18,805 nt of DNA from assembly GCA_023266695.1 (NCBI GenBank), contig JAHFPO010000027.1, positions 1 through 18,805 on the forward strand, in the 5' to 3' direction. Each line of letters begins with the position of its first letter. Position 1 is the stretch's first letter. This stretch comes from Hyphomicrobiales bacterium. Lineage in GTDB: Bacteria; Pseudomonadota; Alphaproteobacteria; Rhizobiales; Xanthobacteraceae. Shown piece after piece: positions 1 through 6,077 of this stretch. The notes under the pieces were generated by a model. It searched no databases and was not told the DNA's origin. It worked only from the letters and a program-made list of their open reading frames with translations. Both the position numbers and the translations under genes were made by a program.

Positions 1-1
1 C

Positions 2-109
2 AACCTCGATCGCTTTCGCCGCCATATCGAGGCCGCCTACACGATCATGTGGGAGCGCTATCAGCGCGGAGAGCCGCCGGAAAGCTTTGCCGTCGACCCG
101 ATCGATTGA
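2..109 (+). CDS. C-terminal end of a probable SPINDLY/OGT-type glycosyltransferase (partial)
   Basis: Only the last 35 residues are in the window; the gene begins upstream. The visible tail contains AAYTIMWERYQRGEPPESF, which resembles the C-terminal end of bacterial TPR-containing O-GlcNAc transferase-like (SPINDLY family, GT41) proteins, where an A-x-MWxRxxxGxPPxxF ending is usual. This is family resemblance over a very short stretch, so the product is tentative. The reading frame is open from the first bases to a TGA and has normal high-GC codon use. It converges with the DoxX gene of the peptide operon, leaving only 4 bp between the two stops, and is probably unrelated to that operon. Confidence 0.5.
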   Translation, partial: NLDRFRRHIEAAYTIMWERYQRGEPPESFAVDPID

Positions 110-113
110 GGCC

Positions 114-587
114 TCAGCGCCAGCGCCGCGCGATCACATGGTCGAGCGAAATGACTCCGGGACCGCGCGCGATCACGAGAAGAAAGCATGCCGCCCACAC
201 GCCGTGGGTCGGCCAGGCGCCCGGATAGACGAAAATCTGGATCACCGCGGTCATGGTGAGCAAAGCCAGCGCCGCGTAGCGCGTCGCCAAACCGACCACG
301 AGCAGGATCGGAAAGAAATGTTCGGCGAAGGCCGCGAGATTGGCGGCGAGCTCGGGATCGACGAGCGGTAGCTGATATTCCTCGCGGAAGAGCGCGACCG
401 CGCTCTCGGTCACCCGCCAGCCTTCGACCTTGGTCTCACCGGAATACCAGAACACGGCGGCCGGAAACACGCGCGCCGCGAGTGCCACGATCGAATGGGG
501 AATGCAATCCATCAAACCGATCGACCAACGCACCAGCGACACGATGGCCGCGATGGCTCCGCTATCCGCACGCGAGGTTGTAATCAT
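114..587 (-). CDS. DoxX family membrane protein, last gene of bufferin operon (BufD/GigT-like)
   Basis: A 157-residue integral membrane protein of the DoxX/DoxD-like type. A hydrophobic helix covers about residues 33-50, ending in the FWYSGxTK stretch typical of the family. Two more helices lie at about 90-125 (FFPILLVVGLATRY...IFVYP) and a last one at about 128-145. Its start overlaps the stop of the upstream DUF2063 gene by ATGA, so the two are translationally coupled. DoxX proteins regularly end DUF2282-DUF692-DUF2063 operons (the gig operon of Cupriavidus, the buf operon of Caulobacter). Their biochemical role there is not settled; a part in membrane redox balance or peptide handling is inference. 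The family call is secure, the bufD name less so. Confidence 0.85.
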   Translation of the reverse strand: MITTSRADSGAIAAIVSLVRWSIGLMDCIPHSIVALAARVFPAAVFWYSGETKVEGWRVTESAVALFREEYQLPLVDPELAANLAAFAEHFFPILLVVGLATRYAALALLTMTAVIQIFVYPGAWPTHGVWAACFLLVIARGPGVISLDHVIARRWR

Positions 588-1369
588 GGCATTTCATCCT
601 TCTGCAAATTGGCAAGAAAAACTTTCGTGACCGCGCCCGCGCCGATCAGCCCGGCGAGATTGGCGGCAAGATCGAAGTCCGCGCTTTCGCCGAGCGCCGT
701 TCCGGCAGCGGCGGCGAGCGGCGCGCCGGCGAAAAGCGCGGAGAGAAACGCAGCGCCGCCGGCGGGCAGCGCGCGTACTTCGACTTCGAGCGCGGGGCGA
801 ACGACGAGCGCGTCCTCACCGGACCAGTCCTCGATCGGGGCGAGCTCGATCTCGCCTGCGTTCATCGCCCAGATGGTGACGATTGGGAATTTAGAACGCA
901 CGATCTCCGCCGACGGATGCGGCACGATTCTGATTTCGCCGAGCGCCGCCTTATCGAGAGACTGCAGGATCGCGGGATCGAGCGGCTTGGCCTCGGCCGC
1001 GTGATAGGCGCGCGTGCGCGCGGCTTCGAGTCGCGCGACATCGGCGAGATACGGCAACTCCGCCGCCGGCTCGAAGGAGGCGATGAAATCTAGAAAGTCA
1101 TCGCCGTAGAACATCAATACGGGTGAGCGCGGCGGATTCTCGATGACGAAGACGCGCGCCATGGCGGCGAAGAATTCCTCGCCGACGATGCGCTGGACCG
1201 CCGGGAAGCGCTTGGCAAGCGCGTTGACGAGGCCGACGACCACGTTGTTGCGGTAGACCGCGAAGCGCTTGGCGGGCGGAGACGCCGTGTGCGAGACAAG
1301 CGCTCCGGGCACCGGCCGCTGCGGGTCGAGCAGCGCCAGCGCGAAGGTGTTCTGGATCGGCCCGAACAT
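584..1369 (-). CDS. bufC: DUF2063 (HvfC/BufC-like) partner protein of the MNIO enzyme
   Basis: A 261-residue cytoplasmic protein with an N-terminal DUF2063 domain (about residues 5-95: xxFAxALLDP, RFAVYRNNVVVGLVNALAKRFPAV, then a YGxDFLDFI segment) and a C-terminal domain ending at the DoxX overlap. Proteins of this family pair with DUF692 enzymes and are thought to present the precursor peptide to the enzyme, in the manner of a RiPP recognition partner. I chose the ATG at 1369 rather than the longer frame from 1534: it follows a GAGG ribosome site, begins MFGPIQNTFA, which fits the family N-terminus, and lies 11 bp after the stop of the DUF692 gene, whereas the longer start would overlap that gene by about 150 bp. 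Family membership is strong; the mechanism is from known relatives. Confidence 0.88.
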   Translation of the reverse strand: MFGPIQNTFALALLDPQRPVPGALVSHTASPPAKRFAVYRNNVVVGLVNALAKRFPAVQRIVGEEFFAAMARVFVIENPPRSPVLMFYGDDFLDFIASFEPAAELPYLADVARLEAARTRAYHAAEAKPLDPAILQSLDKAALGEIRIVPHPSAEIVRSKFPIVTIWAMNAGEIELAPIEDWSGEDALVVRPALEVEVRALPAGGAAFLSALFAGAPLAAAAGTALGESADFDLAANLAGLIGAGAVTKVFLANLQKDEMP

Positions 1370-1380
1370 GAATGCCGCCC

Positions 1381-2238
1381 TCAAGCCGCCGACGCGCGCG
1401 ATGCCCGCTCGAGGATCGCCTGCGCGGCTTCCGCCTCGGCGCGGAGCGTCGGCCAGTCGGGCACATCGTTGTCCCATTCGATCAGGGTCGCGACCGGACC
1501 GGTGCGGCGAATAACCTGCTGATAGAGCGCCCACACCGGATCGGCCACGCGCGTGCCATGGGCGTCAATCAGGAGCGGCGCGCCCGCGTCGTCGGTCTGC
1601 TCGTCATGGCCGCCGAGATGAATCTCTCCGACGCGGTCGAGGGGGAAGTTTTCCAGATAGCCGAGCGCATCGGTGCCGTGGTTCTTTGCCTGCACGAACA
1701 CGTTGTTGACGTCGAGCAGGAGCCCGCAGCCGGTGCGGCCCGAAACCTCGCGCAGGAATTCGACTTCAGGAATCGTGCTCTCGGCGAAACGGACGTAAGT
1801 GGAGGGATTTTCCAGGAGCATCCGCCGGCCGAGCTCGGTTTGCACCTCGTCGATGTGCCCGGCGACGCGGGCGAGCGTCTCCTCGGTGTAGGGCAGCGGC
1901 AAGAGGTCGTTGTAATAGACCTCGCCGTGCGACGACCAGGCGAGATGCTCGGAGAAGCTCTCCGGCCGGTAGCGCTCGCACAGCGCCCTCAGGCGCGCGA
2001 GGTGCTCGCGGTCGAGCGGCCCCATCGAGCCAATGGAGAGCCCGACACCGTGGAGCGAGAGCGCGTAATCCTCGCACAACTTGCCGAGCTGGGCGTGGGG
2101 CGGGCCGCCCGCGCCCATGTAGTTCTCCGCATGCACCTCGAAGAAGACGAGCGGCTGCCGGGCGGCGACGATGTCGCGGAAGTGCTCCGGTTTGAACCCG
2201 ACGCCGGTGCCGGCCGGAAGCTCTGATGCGAGGAACAT
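1381..2238 (-). CDS. bufB: DUF692 multinuclear non-heme iron oxidase (MNIO), bufferin-modifying enzyme
   Basis: A 285-residue TIM-barrel enzyme of the MNIO/DUF692 family (relatives MbnB, TglH, ChrH, BufB). Hallmark stretches are in the expected order: VGFKPEHF near the N-terminus, FFEVHAENYMG (33-42), LSLHGVGLSIG, FSEHLAW, LLENPSTYV, GLLLDVNNVFVQAKNHG, EIHLGGH and LIEWDNDVP. The His, Glu, Asp and Asn in these blocks are the ligands of the iron centre in solved relatives. In bufferin operons the enzyme converts cysteine side chains of the DUF2282 precursor into thio-heterocycles that bind copper. Its gene follows the precursor after a hairpin-containing 75-bp gap, and the DUF2063 partner gene follows directly. 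Length is normal and no ligand block is missing, so it should be active. Confidence 0.95.
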   Translation of the reverse strand: MFLASELPAGTGVGFKPEHFRDIVAARQPLVFFEVHAENYMGAGGPPHAQLGKLCEDYALSLHGVGLSIGSMGPLDREHLARLRALCERYRPESFSEHLAWSSHGEVYYNDLLPLPYTEETLARVAGHIDEVQTELGRRMLLENPSTYVRFAESTIPEVEFLREVSGRTGCGLLLDVNNVFVQAKNHGTDALGYLENFPLDRVGEIHLGGHDEQTDDAGAPLLIDAHGTRVADPVWALYQQVIRRTGPVATLIEWDNDVPDWPTLRAEAEAAQAILERASRASAA

Positions 2239-2266
2239 GGGCGTACTCTTTGTAGGTGGACGGGAG

Positions 2267-2304
2267 AAAACGAGGCGCGCGTGTGAGGACGCGCGCCCCG
2301 TTTT
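2267..2304 (-). terminator. Hairpin with U tract between bufA and bufB (attenuator)
   Basis: A 16-bp inverted repeat (arms 2267-2282 and 2289-2304) with a 6-nt loop and a single G-U wobble in the minus-strand RNA. The 3' arm ends in UUUU followed by CUC, so it looks like an intrinsic terminator for minus-strand transcription. It stands between the precursor and the enzyme genes. As no promoter is evident after it, partial read-through is the likely purpose: much precursor mRNA, less enzyme mRNA. Confidence 0.75.
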
Positions 2305-2313
2305 GCGAGGGGA

Positions 2314-2610
2314 TTACGACTTGATTGGCATGAGCGAACCCATGCCCTTCGGGGTCCTCATGGCATCGCAAGTGCCCTTGGCGACATATTTCCAGGCATC
2401 GCCCTGGTAGTCGACCTTGGAGGTGCCGGCGCACGTGGTGCCGGCGCCGGCGGCGCAGTCGTTCTGGCCCTTGAGCGAGATGCCGTAGCATTTGTCCATC
2501 GTCGGCTGCGGCGGCTTCGGTGCGCCCCAGGCCGGCGCCGAGAGCATGGCGATCGCGGCCGCGAGCGAGCCGGCGATGGTGGCGGTGGTGATGTGATTCC
2601 TCACGGTCAT
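2314..2610 (-). CDS. bufA: Bufferin precursor peptide (DUF2282, four cysteines, Sec signal)
   Basis: A 98-residue precursor of a ribosomally made, modified metal-binding peptide. Residues 1-30 are a Sec signal peptide (hydrophobic core about 11-24, likely cleavage after AWG or AWGA). The mature part has four cysteines at 41, 52, 60 and 81 in the DUF2282 pattern: MDKCYGI, KGQNDCAAGAGTTCAGTS, YQGDAWKYV, GTCD. In Caulobacter bufferin-1 the central cysteines are changed to thiooxazole-type rings by the MNIO enzyme and the peptide sequesters copper in the periplasm; that role is inferred here. The start follows AGGA at a spacing of 7. It is the first gene of the operon, about 95 nt after the predicted sigma-F promoter, and is followed by a terminator-like hairpin, fitting high expression of the substrate. 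Confidence 0.93.
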   Translation of the reverse strand: MTVRNHITTATIAGSLAAAIAMLSAPAWGAPKPPQPTMDKCYGISLKGQNDCAAGAGTTCAGTSKVDYQGDAWKYVAKGTCDAMRTPKGMGSLMPIKS

Positions 2611-2711
2611 GGACGGATCCTTTCCGATAGATGAGGGGGGGACGAATCGAAGGCCGTGACCTTTTGTGTCTGCCTCCGGCGGACCTGTTTTCCCGGTCTC
2701 ACCTTGGGTTC

Positions 2712-2737
2712 TTCGCGGCGAAGGGACTCCGTGTTAC
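2712..2737 (-). promoter_or_regulatory. Sigma-F-type ECF promoter for the bufABC-doxX operon
   Basis: On the minus strand, -35 GTAACA (2737-2732), a 16-bp spacer and -10 CGAA (2715-2712). This matches the GTAACC-N16-CGAA consensus I recall for Caulobacter SigF. A second copy with identical spacing lies 64 bp away facing the sigma gene. The predicted transcript start near 2705 leaves about a 95-nt leader before bufA. Confidence 0.8.
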
Positions 2738-2801
2738 GCCGTTCACGGCGATGTGTTCGGCCGACCGGCGGTCACTTTGGCGTGAATCTCCAGCCTCGAG
2801 C

Positions 2802-2827
2802 GTAACGATACGATGGGTGCGGACGAA
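2802..2827 (+). promoter_or_regulatory. Sigma-F-type autoregulatory promoter of the sigF-nrsF operon
   Basis: GTAACG (2802-2807), 16 bp, CGAA (2824-2827): the same elements and spacing as the promoter facing bufA. Its position means the sigma factor transcribes its own operon. The transcript would start at about 2834, just before an AGGAG ribosome site (2836-2840) and a GTG start at 2846. The ATG at 2815 region and the in-frame ATG at 2813 lie between -35 and -10 and cannot be the start on this transcript. Confidence 0.78.
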
Positions 2828-2845
2828 TTGGATGCAGGAGCGCGC

Positions 2846-3397
2846 GTGAAGGAGCGCGAAGCCCTTTGGGCCGAGATGATGCGCGCGGCCAATGCCGGAG
2901 ACGCGGTCGCCTATCAGCGGCTGCTCAAGAGTTTGGTCCCAGCGCTACGTGCGGCGGCCCGGCGCGGTTTGGCACGGGCGAGAACAAGCGACGCGGATGC
3001 CGAGGACATCATGCAGGAAACGCTGTTGGCGATCCATCTGAAGCGGCACACCTGGGATGCCGACCGGCCCATCGGCCCGTGGATCCGGGCGATCGTCCAC
3101 AACAAGCTGGTCGACAACCTGCGCCGGCGCGGCGGGCGCGTCGATGTTCCAATCGAAGGTTTCGAGGAAATCTTGTCCGCCGACGCGCCAAAGCCCGTGC
3201 TTGAGGTGAGCGACGTGGAACCCTATATCGGCGGCCTACCCCACCGTCAGCGCGAGGTGGTGTACGCGATTCTGCGCGAGGAAATATCGATCCGCGAAAC
3301 GGCGGAGCGGCTGAAGATGACCGAAGGCGCCGTGCGCGTGGCGCTCCATCGCGGCCTTGCCGGGCTCGCGAAGCGCTTCAAGCGAGGCGAATCATGA
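2846..3397 (+). CDS. sigF: ECF sigma factor of the SigF type (paired with NrsF)
   Basis: A 183-residue ECF sigma factor. Region 2 covers about residues 20-95, with DAEDIMQETLLAIHLKRHTW and WIRAIVHNKLVDNLRRR (core-binding and -10 recognition). A short linker follows, then region 4 at about 125-178, with LPHRQREVVY and the helix-turn-helix ISIRETAERLKMTEGAVRVALHRG that reads the -35. I chose the GTG at 2846, preceded by AGGAG at a spacing of 5. The in-frame ATG at 2813 lies inside the gene's own promoter. The next gene, a DUF1109/NrsF anti-sigma factor, overlaps by ATGA. In Caulobacter the same pair responds to chromate, cadmium and related stress and drives buf-type operons; the signal here is inferred. 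The divergent bufABC-doxX operon carries the matching promoter. Confidence 0.88.
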   Translation: MKEREALWAEMMRAANAGDAVAYQRLLKSLVPALRAAARRGLARARTSDADAEDIMQETLLAIHLKRHTWDADRPIGPWIRAIVHNKLVDNLRRRGGRVDVPIEGFEEILSADAPKPVLEVSDVEPYIGGLPHRQREVVYAILREEISIRETAERLKMTEGAVRVALHRGLAGLAKRFKRGES

Positions 3398-4032
3398 GAA
3401 CCGACGATCTCGTCCGCACGCTGGTGGCCGATCATGCGACGCGCGAAGGTCCGGTGGGGCGCACTTTTGCGATCGCGCTGGTCCTCGCTCTCGCCTTGGC
3501 GACCGCCTTGTTCGCGCTGATGTCGGGGCCGCGCAACGATTTCGCGACGGTCGTGACCGATCCGCGCTTCGTGTTCAAATTCGTGGTCACCCTCACCCTT
3601 GCCGCGAGTGCGGCCGTGCTCGTGCTGCGGCTCGCCAGTCCAGGCGTCGAGCCCCGGTTCTCGGCGCTGGCGCTTGCCGCCGGACCCGCGCTGCTTGCGC
3701 TCGGCGTGCTTGTCGAACTGGCGTTGATTCCGTCATCTCAGTGGACGACGAAACTCGTCGGGCAGAATTACCTGATCTGTCTGTCGTCGATTCCCCTGCT
3801 CTCCGCCCCGCCCCTCGTTGCCGCGCTGATGGCGCTGCGCCACGGAGCCCCGACCAGGCCCGCCTTTGCCGGCGCGGTCGCGGGCCTCCTTGCCGGCGGC
3901 ATCGGCGCCACGCTCTATGCGGCGCAATGCACCGACGACTCCCCGCTGTTCGTCGCGACCTGGTACACGATCACGATCGCGGGCGTGACGGGTATTGGAA
4001 GTCTCGCCGGCGCGCGCCTGTTGCGCTGGTAA
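3394..4032 (+). CDS. nrsF: Membrane anti-sigma factor NrsF (DUF1109)
   Basis: A 212-residue inner-membrane protein with a short cytoplasmic N-terminus (MRTDDLVRTLVAD, the DUF1109 start that binds the sigma factor) and six hydrophobic segments at about 25-43, 62-80, 92-112, 128-147, 157-176 and 186-208. Two cysteines, C129 (NYLICLSS) and C179 (AAQCTDDSP), sit in the periplasm-facing halves. They correspond in position to the pair (131 and 181, as I recall) needed for signal sensing in Caulobacter NrsF. It holds the sigma factor inactive until the cysteines are modified by metal or oxidation. Its start overlaps the sigma stop by ATGA, so the two proteins are made in a coupled way. The family call is firm; stimulus and mechanism are taken from the relative. 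Confidence 0.9.
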   Translation: MRTDDLVRTLVADHATREGPVGRTFAIALVLALALATALFALMSGPRNDFATVVTDPRFVFKFVVTLTLAASAAVLVLRLASPGVEPRFSALALAAGPALLALGVLVELALIPSSQWTTKLVGQNYLICLSSIPLLSAPPLVAALMALRHGAPTRPAFAGAVAGLLAGGIGATLYAAQCTDDSPLFVATWYTITIAGVTGIGSLAGARLLRW

Positions 4033-4100
4033 ACCAAAAAACTCGGCACCCGCGCTGGCGAGCCGGCGCGGATGCCGTCGTCAAAAGCTTCCTCTTCCGT

Positions 4101-4808
4101 TCAGGGCGCGAGGATGCGCTTGCGGAACAGCCAGCCCGCGATCGCGCCCGCGATCGTCGGCACCACCAGGAACAGCCAGACCTGGGCGAGTGCCTTGCCT
4201 TGGACGATGACGGCGGGACCGAAGCTGCGCGCCGGATTGACCGACAATCCAGTCACGTTGAAGAACGGCAAATGCAGGACCATCAGCGTGAGGCCGATCA
4301 CGAGGCCCGCGACTGGGCTCGCCGTCTTCCCGTTGGTCGCACCGAGGATGACCGTCACGAAGATGAAGGTCGCGAGCAGTTCTGCGAGCGCCGCGGTCTC
4401 GGGACTGTAGCCGCCGAGGAAGCCGGGGCCATAACCGTTCTGGCCGAGATTGGCGTTCGCGATATTGATGGCGGGGCCGCCCTTGCCGGTGAGGATCGCC
4501 CAGATCAGCGCCGCACCGATCACCGCGCCGACGAACTGGGCGATGATGTAGCCGACCGCCACATTGGTCTTCATCCGGCCGGCGGTGACCATTGCCACCG
4601 TGACCGCCGGATTGAGGTGAGCACCGGAGACCGGACCGAGACCGTAGGCGACGGCCGCGACCGCGAGACCAAACGCCGTACCGATACCGAGGACGTTCAC
4701 GACCGGAGTGCCGCTGTACCCGCCGATCGCCACCGTACCGCAGCCGACGAGCACCAGCACGGCCGTGCCGATGCATTCGGCGAGATAGACCTTCATGCTC
4801 TTGTCCAT
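4101..4808 (-). CDS. aqpZ: Aquaporin Z (water channel)
   Basis: A 235-residue major intrinsic protein with six membrane helices and two half-helices bearing NPA boxes (SGAHLNPAVT, 66-68; SVNPARSFGPA, 191-193). The selectivity filter residues F46, H179 and R194 are those of AqpZ-type orthodox water channels and not of glycerol facilitators, so water movement across the inner membrane is the expected role. The ATG at 4808 (MDKSMKVYLAECIGT) is preceded by GGAGAG at a good spacing; an upstream in-frame ATG at 4847 would add 13 non-family residues. It stands alone, convergent with nrsF across 68 bp, and is probably not part of the metal-response unit. Length and motifs are normal. Confidence 0.95.
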   Translation of the reverse strand: MDKSMKVYLAECIGTAVLVLVGCGTVAIGGYSGTPVVNVLGIGTAFGLAVAAVAYGLGPVSGAHLNPAVTVAMVTAGRMKTNVAVGYIIAQFVGAVIGAALIWAILTGKGGPAINIANANLGQNGYGPGFLGGYSPETAALAELLATFIFVTVILGATNGKTASPVAGLVIGLTLMVLHLPFFNVTGLSVNPARSFGPAVIVQGKALAQVWLFLVVPTIAGAIAGWLFRKRILAP

Positions 4809-4866
4809 GCGTTCTCTCCGCCAAGCCCATGCGAATCGGGGCGGCAAAGCCTATCGCATTTAGGGT

Positions 4867-4931
4867 GTGATCCCGAAAAAGCCTGCCCCGGACTTGATCC
4901 GGGGTGGGAACCGGTTTTCGGATAAGATCAC
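4867..4931. repeat. Dispersed hairpin repeat, nested palindrome
   Basis: A 65-bp nested inverted repeat in the aqpZ/DUF992 intergenic region. The outer arms are GTGATC/GATCAC (4867-4872, 4926-4931), the middle arms CCGAAAA/TTTTCGG (4873-4879, 4915-4921), and the core is CCCCGGA-CTTGA-TCCGGGG (4886-4904). I recognise very similar elements from many Bradyrhizobium-type genomes, where they occur between genes in many copies. Only one copy is in this window, so dispersal is from memory. No coding content. Confidence 0.65.
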
Positions 4932-5099
4932 GCCCAAAATCATAATGTTAGCGGGGCAGGCCGATTCAATTCGAACTGATCAGACTCTAGGCGGGCCGAA
5001 TCTCGGCCGCCGGGTCGGCGCCGAATCGCTCCCGCCGGGCGCTCGAGCACCGTCCCGGAGCGAACGAACACCCCGGTATTCCGTCCCCGAAAGAGCGTG

Positions 5100-5105
5100 T
5101 ATGAT
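5100..5105 (+). promoter_or_regulatory. Possible -10 box (TATGAT) for the DUF992 gene
   Basis: TATGAT lies 34 bp before the ATG of the DUF992 gene, giving a leader of about 28 nt. No good -35 is seen at 16-18 bp upstream (closest TATTCC), so this is a weak call. Confidence 0.3.
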
Positions 5106-5139
5106 GGGGACTTAACCTTATCCGACAGGGAGAGTTTCC

Positions 5140-5604
5140 ATGATCCGCTATGCGCTCGTCGCGACCATCCTCGCCGTCACGGCGAGTTCCGCCGCGGCTC
5201 AATCCCGTGTCCAGACCGGGGTGCTCGAATGCATCACCCTGCCGTCGGTCGGAATGATCGTCGGTTCGGTGCGGGAGATGGACTGCATCTTCAAACCCAC
5301 GATCGGCCCGCAGCAGAGCTACTCCGGAACGCAAGGGCGCATCGGTATCGACGTCGGCATCCGCGACCGCGCGGGTCTGGCCTGGGCCGTGTTCTCGCCG
5401 ACCGTGCAGATCGGAGCGGGCGAGCTTGCCGGCAACTATGGCGGGGTCTCGGCCGACGCCGCGGTCGGCCTCGGGGTTGGCGCCAATGCGCTCATCGGCG
5501 GCTCCAACAATTCGTTCGCGTTGCAGCCGCTCAGCCTCGAAGGGCAAGTTGGACTCAGTGCCGGGGGCGGCATCACCGGGCTTACGTTGACCTACAGGCG
5601 GTAG
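5140..5604 (+). CDS. Secreted DUF992 protein
   Basis: A 154-residue protein with a Sec signal peptide (residues 1-20, cleavage near AAA-QS). The mature part shows the full DUF992 pattern: an early Cys in GVLECITLPSVGMIVGS, a second in MDCIFKP, then YSGTQGRIGIDVGIRDRAGLAWAVFSPT, GELAGNYGGVSADAAVGLGVGANALIGG, and a final LQPLSLEGQVGLSAGGGITGLTL. The two cysteines at 31 and 50 probably form a disulphide. The glycine-rich alternating segments suggest a small periplasmic or outer-membrane-associated beta fold, but no function is established for the family. A GGGAGAG ribosome site precedes the ATG at a spacing of 5. It is a single gene between the hairpin repeat and a convergent tRNA-Ser. Confidence 0.9.
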   Translation: MIRYALVATILAVTASSAAAQSRVQTGVLECITLPSVGMIVGSVREMDCIFKPTIGPQQSYSGTQGRIGIDVGIRDRAGLAWAVFSPTVQIGAGELAGNYGGVSADAAVGLGVGANALIGGSNNSFALQPLSLEGQVGLSAGGGITGLTLTYRR

Positions 5605-5622
5605 CGGCGCAGTCGTGAATTC

Positions 5623-5714
5623 TGGCGGAGACGGAGGGATTCGAACCCTCGATACGGTGTTAGCCGTATAACGGTTTAGCAAACCGCCGCCTTCAGCCAC
5701 TCGGCCACGTCTCC
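5623..5714 (-). tRNA. tRNA-Ser (anticodon GCT)
   Basis: On the minus strand a 92-nt tRNA starts GGAGACGTGGCCGAGTGGCT and ends with the paired CGTCTCC, discriminator G and an encoded CCA. The D arm has GCCGAGTGGC, the anticodon loop is TTGCTAA (anticodon GCT, reading AGC/AGT), a long variable arm is formed by the TATACGGC/ACCGTAT region, and the T loop is GGTTCGAATCC. The long variable arm fits serine. All stems pair well, so the gene looks functional. Confidence 0.97.
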
Positions 5715-5732
5715 GTGCCCCCAGTCATGCCG

Positions 5733-5766
5733 AAGGGGCCGGCGCTTTGCAAGGCGCCGACCCCTT
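5733..5766 (-). terminator. 13-bp stem-loop between the Sel1-like gene and tRNA-Ser
   Basis: Arms 5733-5745 and 5754-5766 pair over 13 bp with one wobble around an 8-nt loop. It lies 44 nt after the stop of the Sel1-like gene and 18 nt before the 5' end of the tRNA. There is no U tract, so termination is likely but not certain; it may also separate the tRNA transcript from the gene before it. Confidence 0.5.
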
Positions 5767-5810
5767 CCGCGTCCCCCTCCCCGGGGTCCCCTTCTTCTTG
5801 TTGTTCGTGC

Positions 5811-6077
5811 TCAGGCCGCGATCCACTCGCGCGCGGCGCGCTGGGCTGCCGCGATCTCCGCCGCGGACATCTCGGCCGCGAGCTCGCGGCGATAGTTCGC
5901 CGCTTCGCGATTGCCGCGCACGGCGGCGAGATTGAACCACTTGTGCGCGGCGACCTTGTCGGCCGGCACCACGCCGCCGATCGAGTAGAACATGCCGAGC
6001 TTGAAGCAGATCTCGCCGGACGATGGATCCGGCTGCTTCGCGGCGTTTTCCAGCGCGTAGAGTTCGCTGCGCCCCAT
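5811..6077 (-). CDS. Short Sel1-like repeat protein
   Basis: An 88-residue cytoplasmic protein containing one clear Sel1-like (TPR-related) unit at about residues 22-56: EICFKLGMFYSIGGVVPADKV, then AHKWFNLAAVRGN, with the A/W-x-x-x-AA-x-x-G signature. A helical, alanine-rich tail follows (AAEMSAAEIAAAQRAAREW). Sel1 repeats bind protein partners; nothing in the sequence names the partner. I chose the ATG at 6077 (MGRSELYALE), which has AGGGGG at a spacing of 6, over the longer frame from 6179, whose extra N-terminus looks non-coding. It is a single gene ending before a stem-loop. Similar short single-unit proteins are common in Rhizobiales. Confidence 0.72.
   Translation of the reverse strand: MGRSELYALENAAKQPDPSSGEICFKLGMFYSIGGVVPADKVAAHKWFNLAAVRGNREAANYRRELAAEMSAAEIAAAQRAAREWIAA

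Noticed and set aside
1372..2226. 284-residue open frame on the plus strand opposite the DUF692 gene
   Set aside because: The minus-strand DUF692 enzyme has all conserved blocks; the opposite frame has none.
2631..2849. 72-residue plus-strand frame in the bufA-sigF intergenic region
   Set aside because: It overlaps both predicted promoters and has no ribosome site or family resemblance.
4050..4071. Possible terminator between convergent nrsF and aqpZ (CCGCGC...GCGCGG)
   Set aside because: Only a 6-bp stem with a 10-nt loop and no U tract on either strand.
3357..4925. 522-residue open frame on the plus strand
   Set aside because: It runs across nrsF in another frame, antisense through aqpZ and into the repeat; composition is Arg/Asp/His-rich and domain-free.
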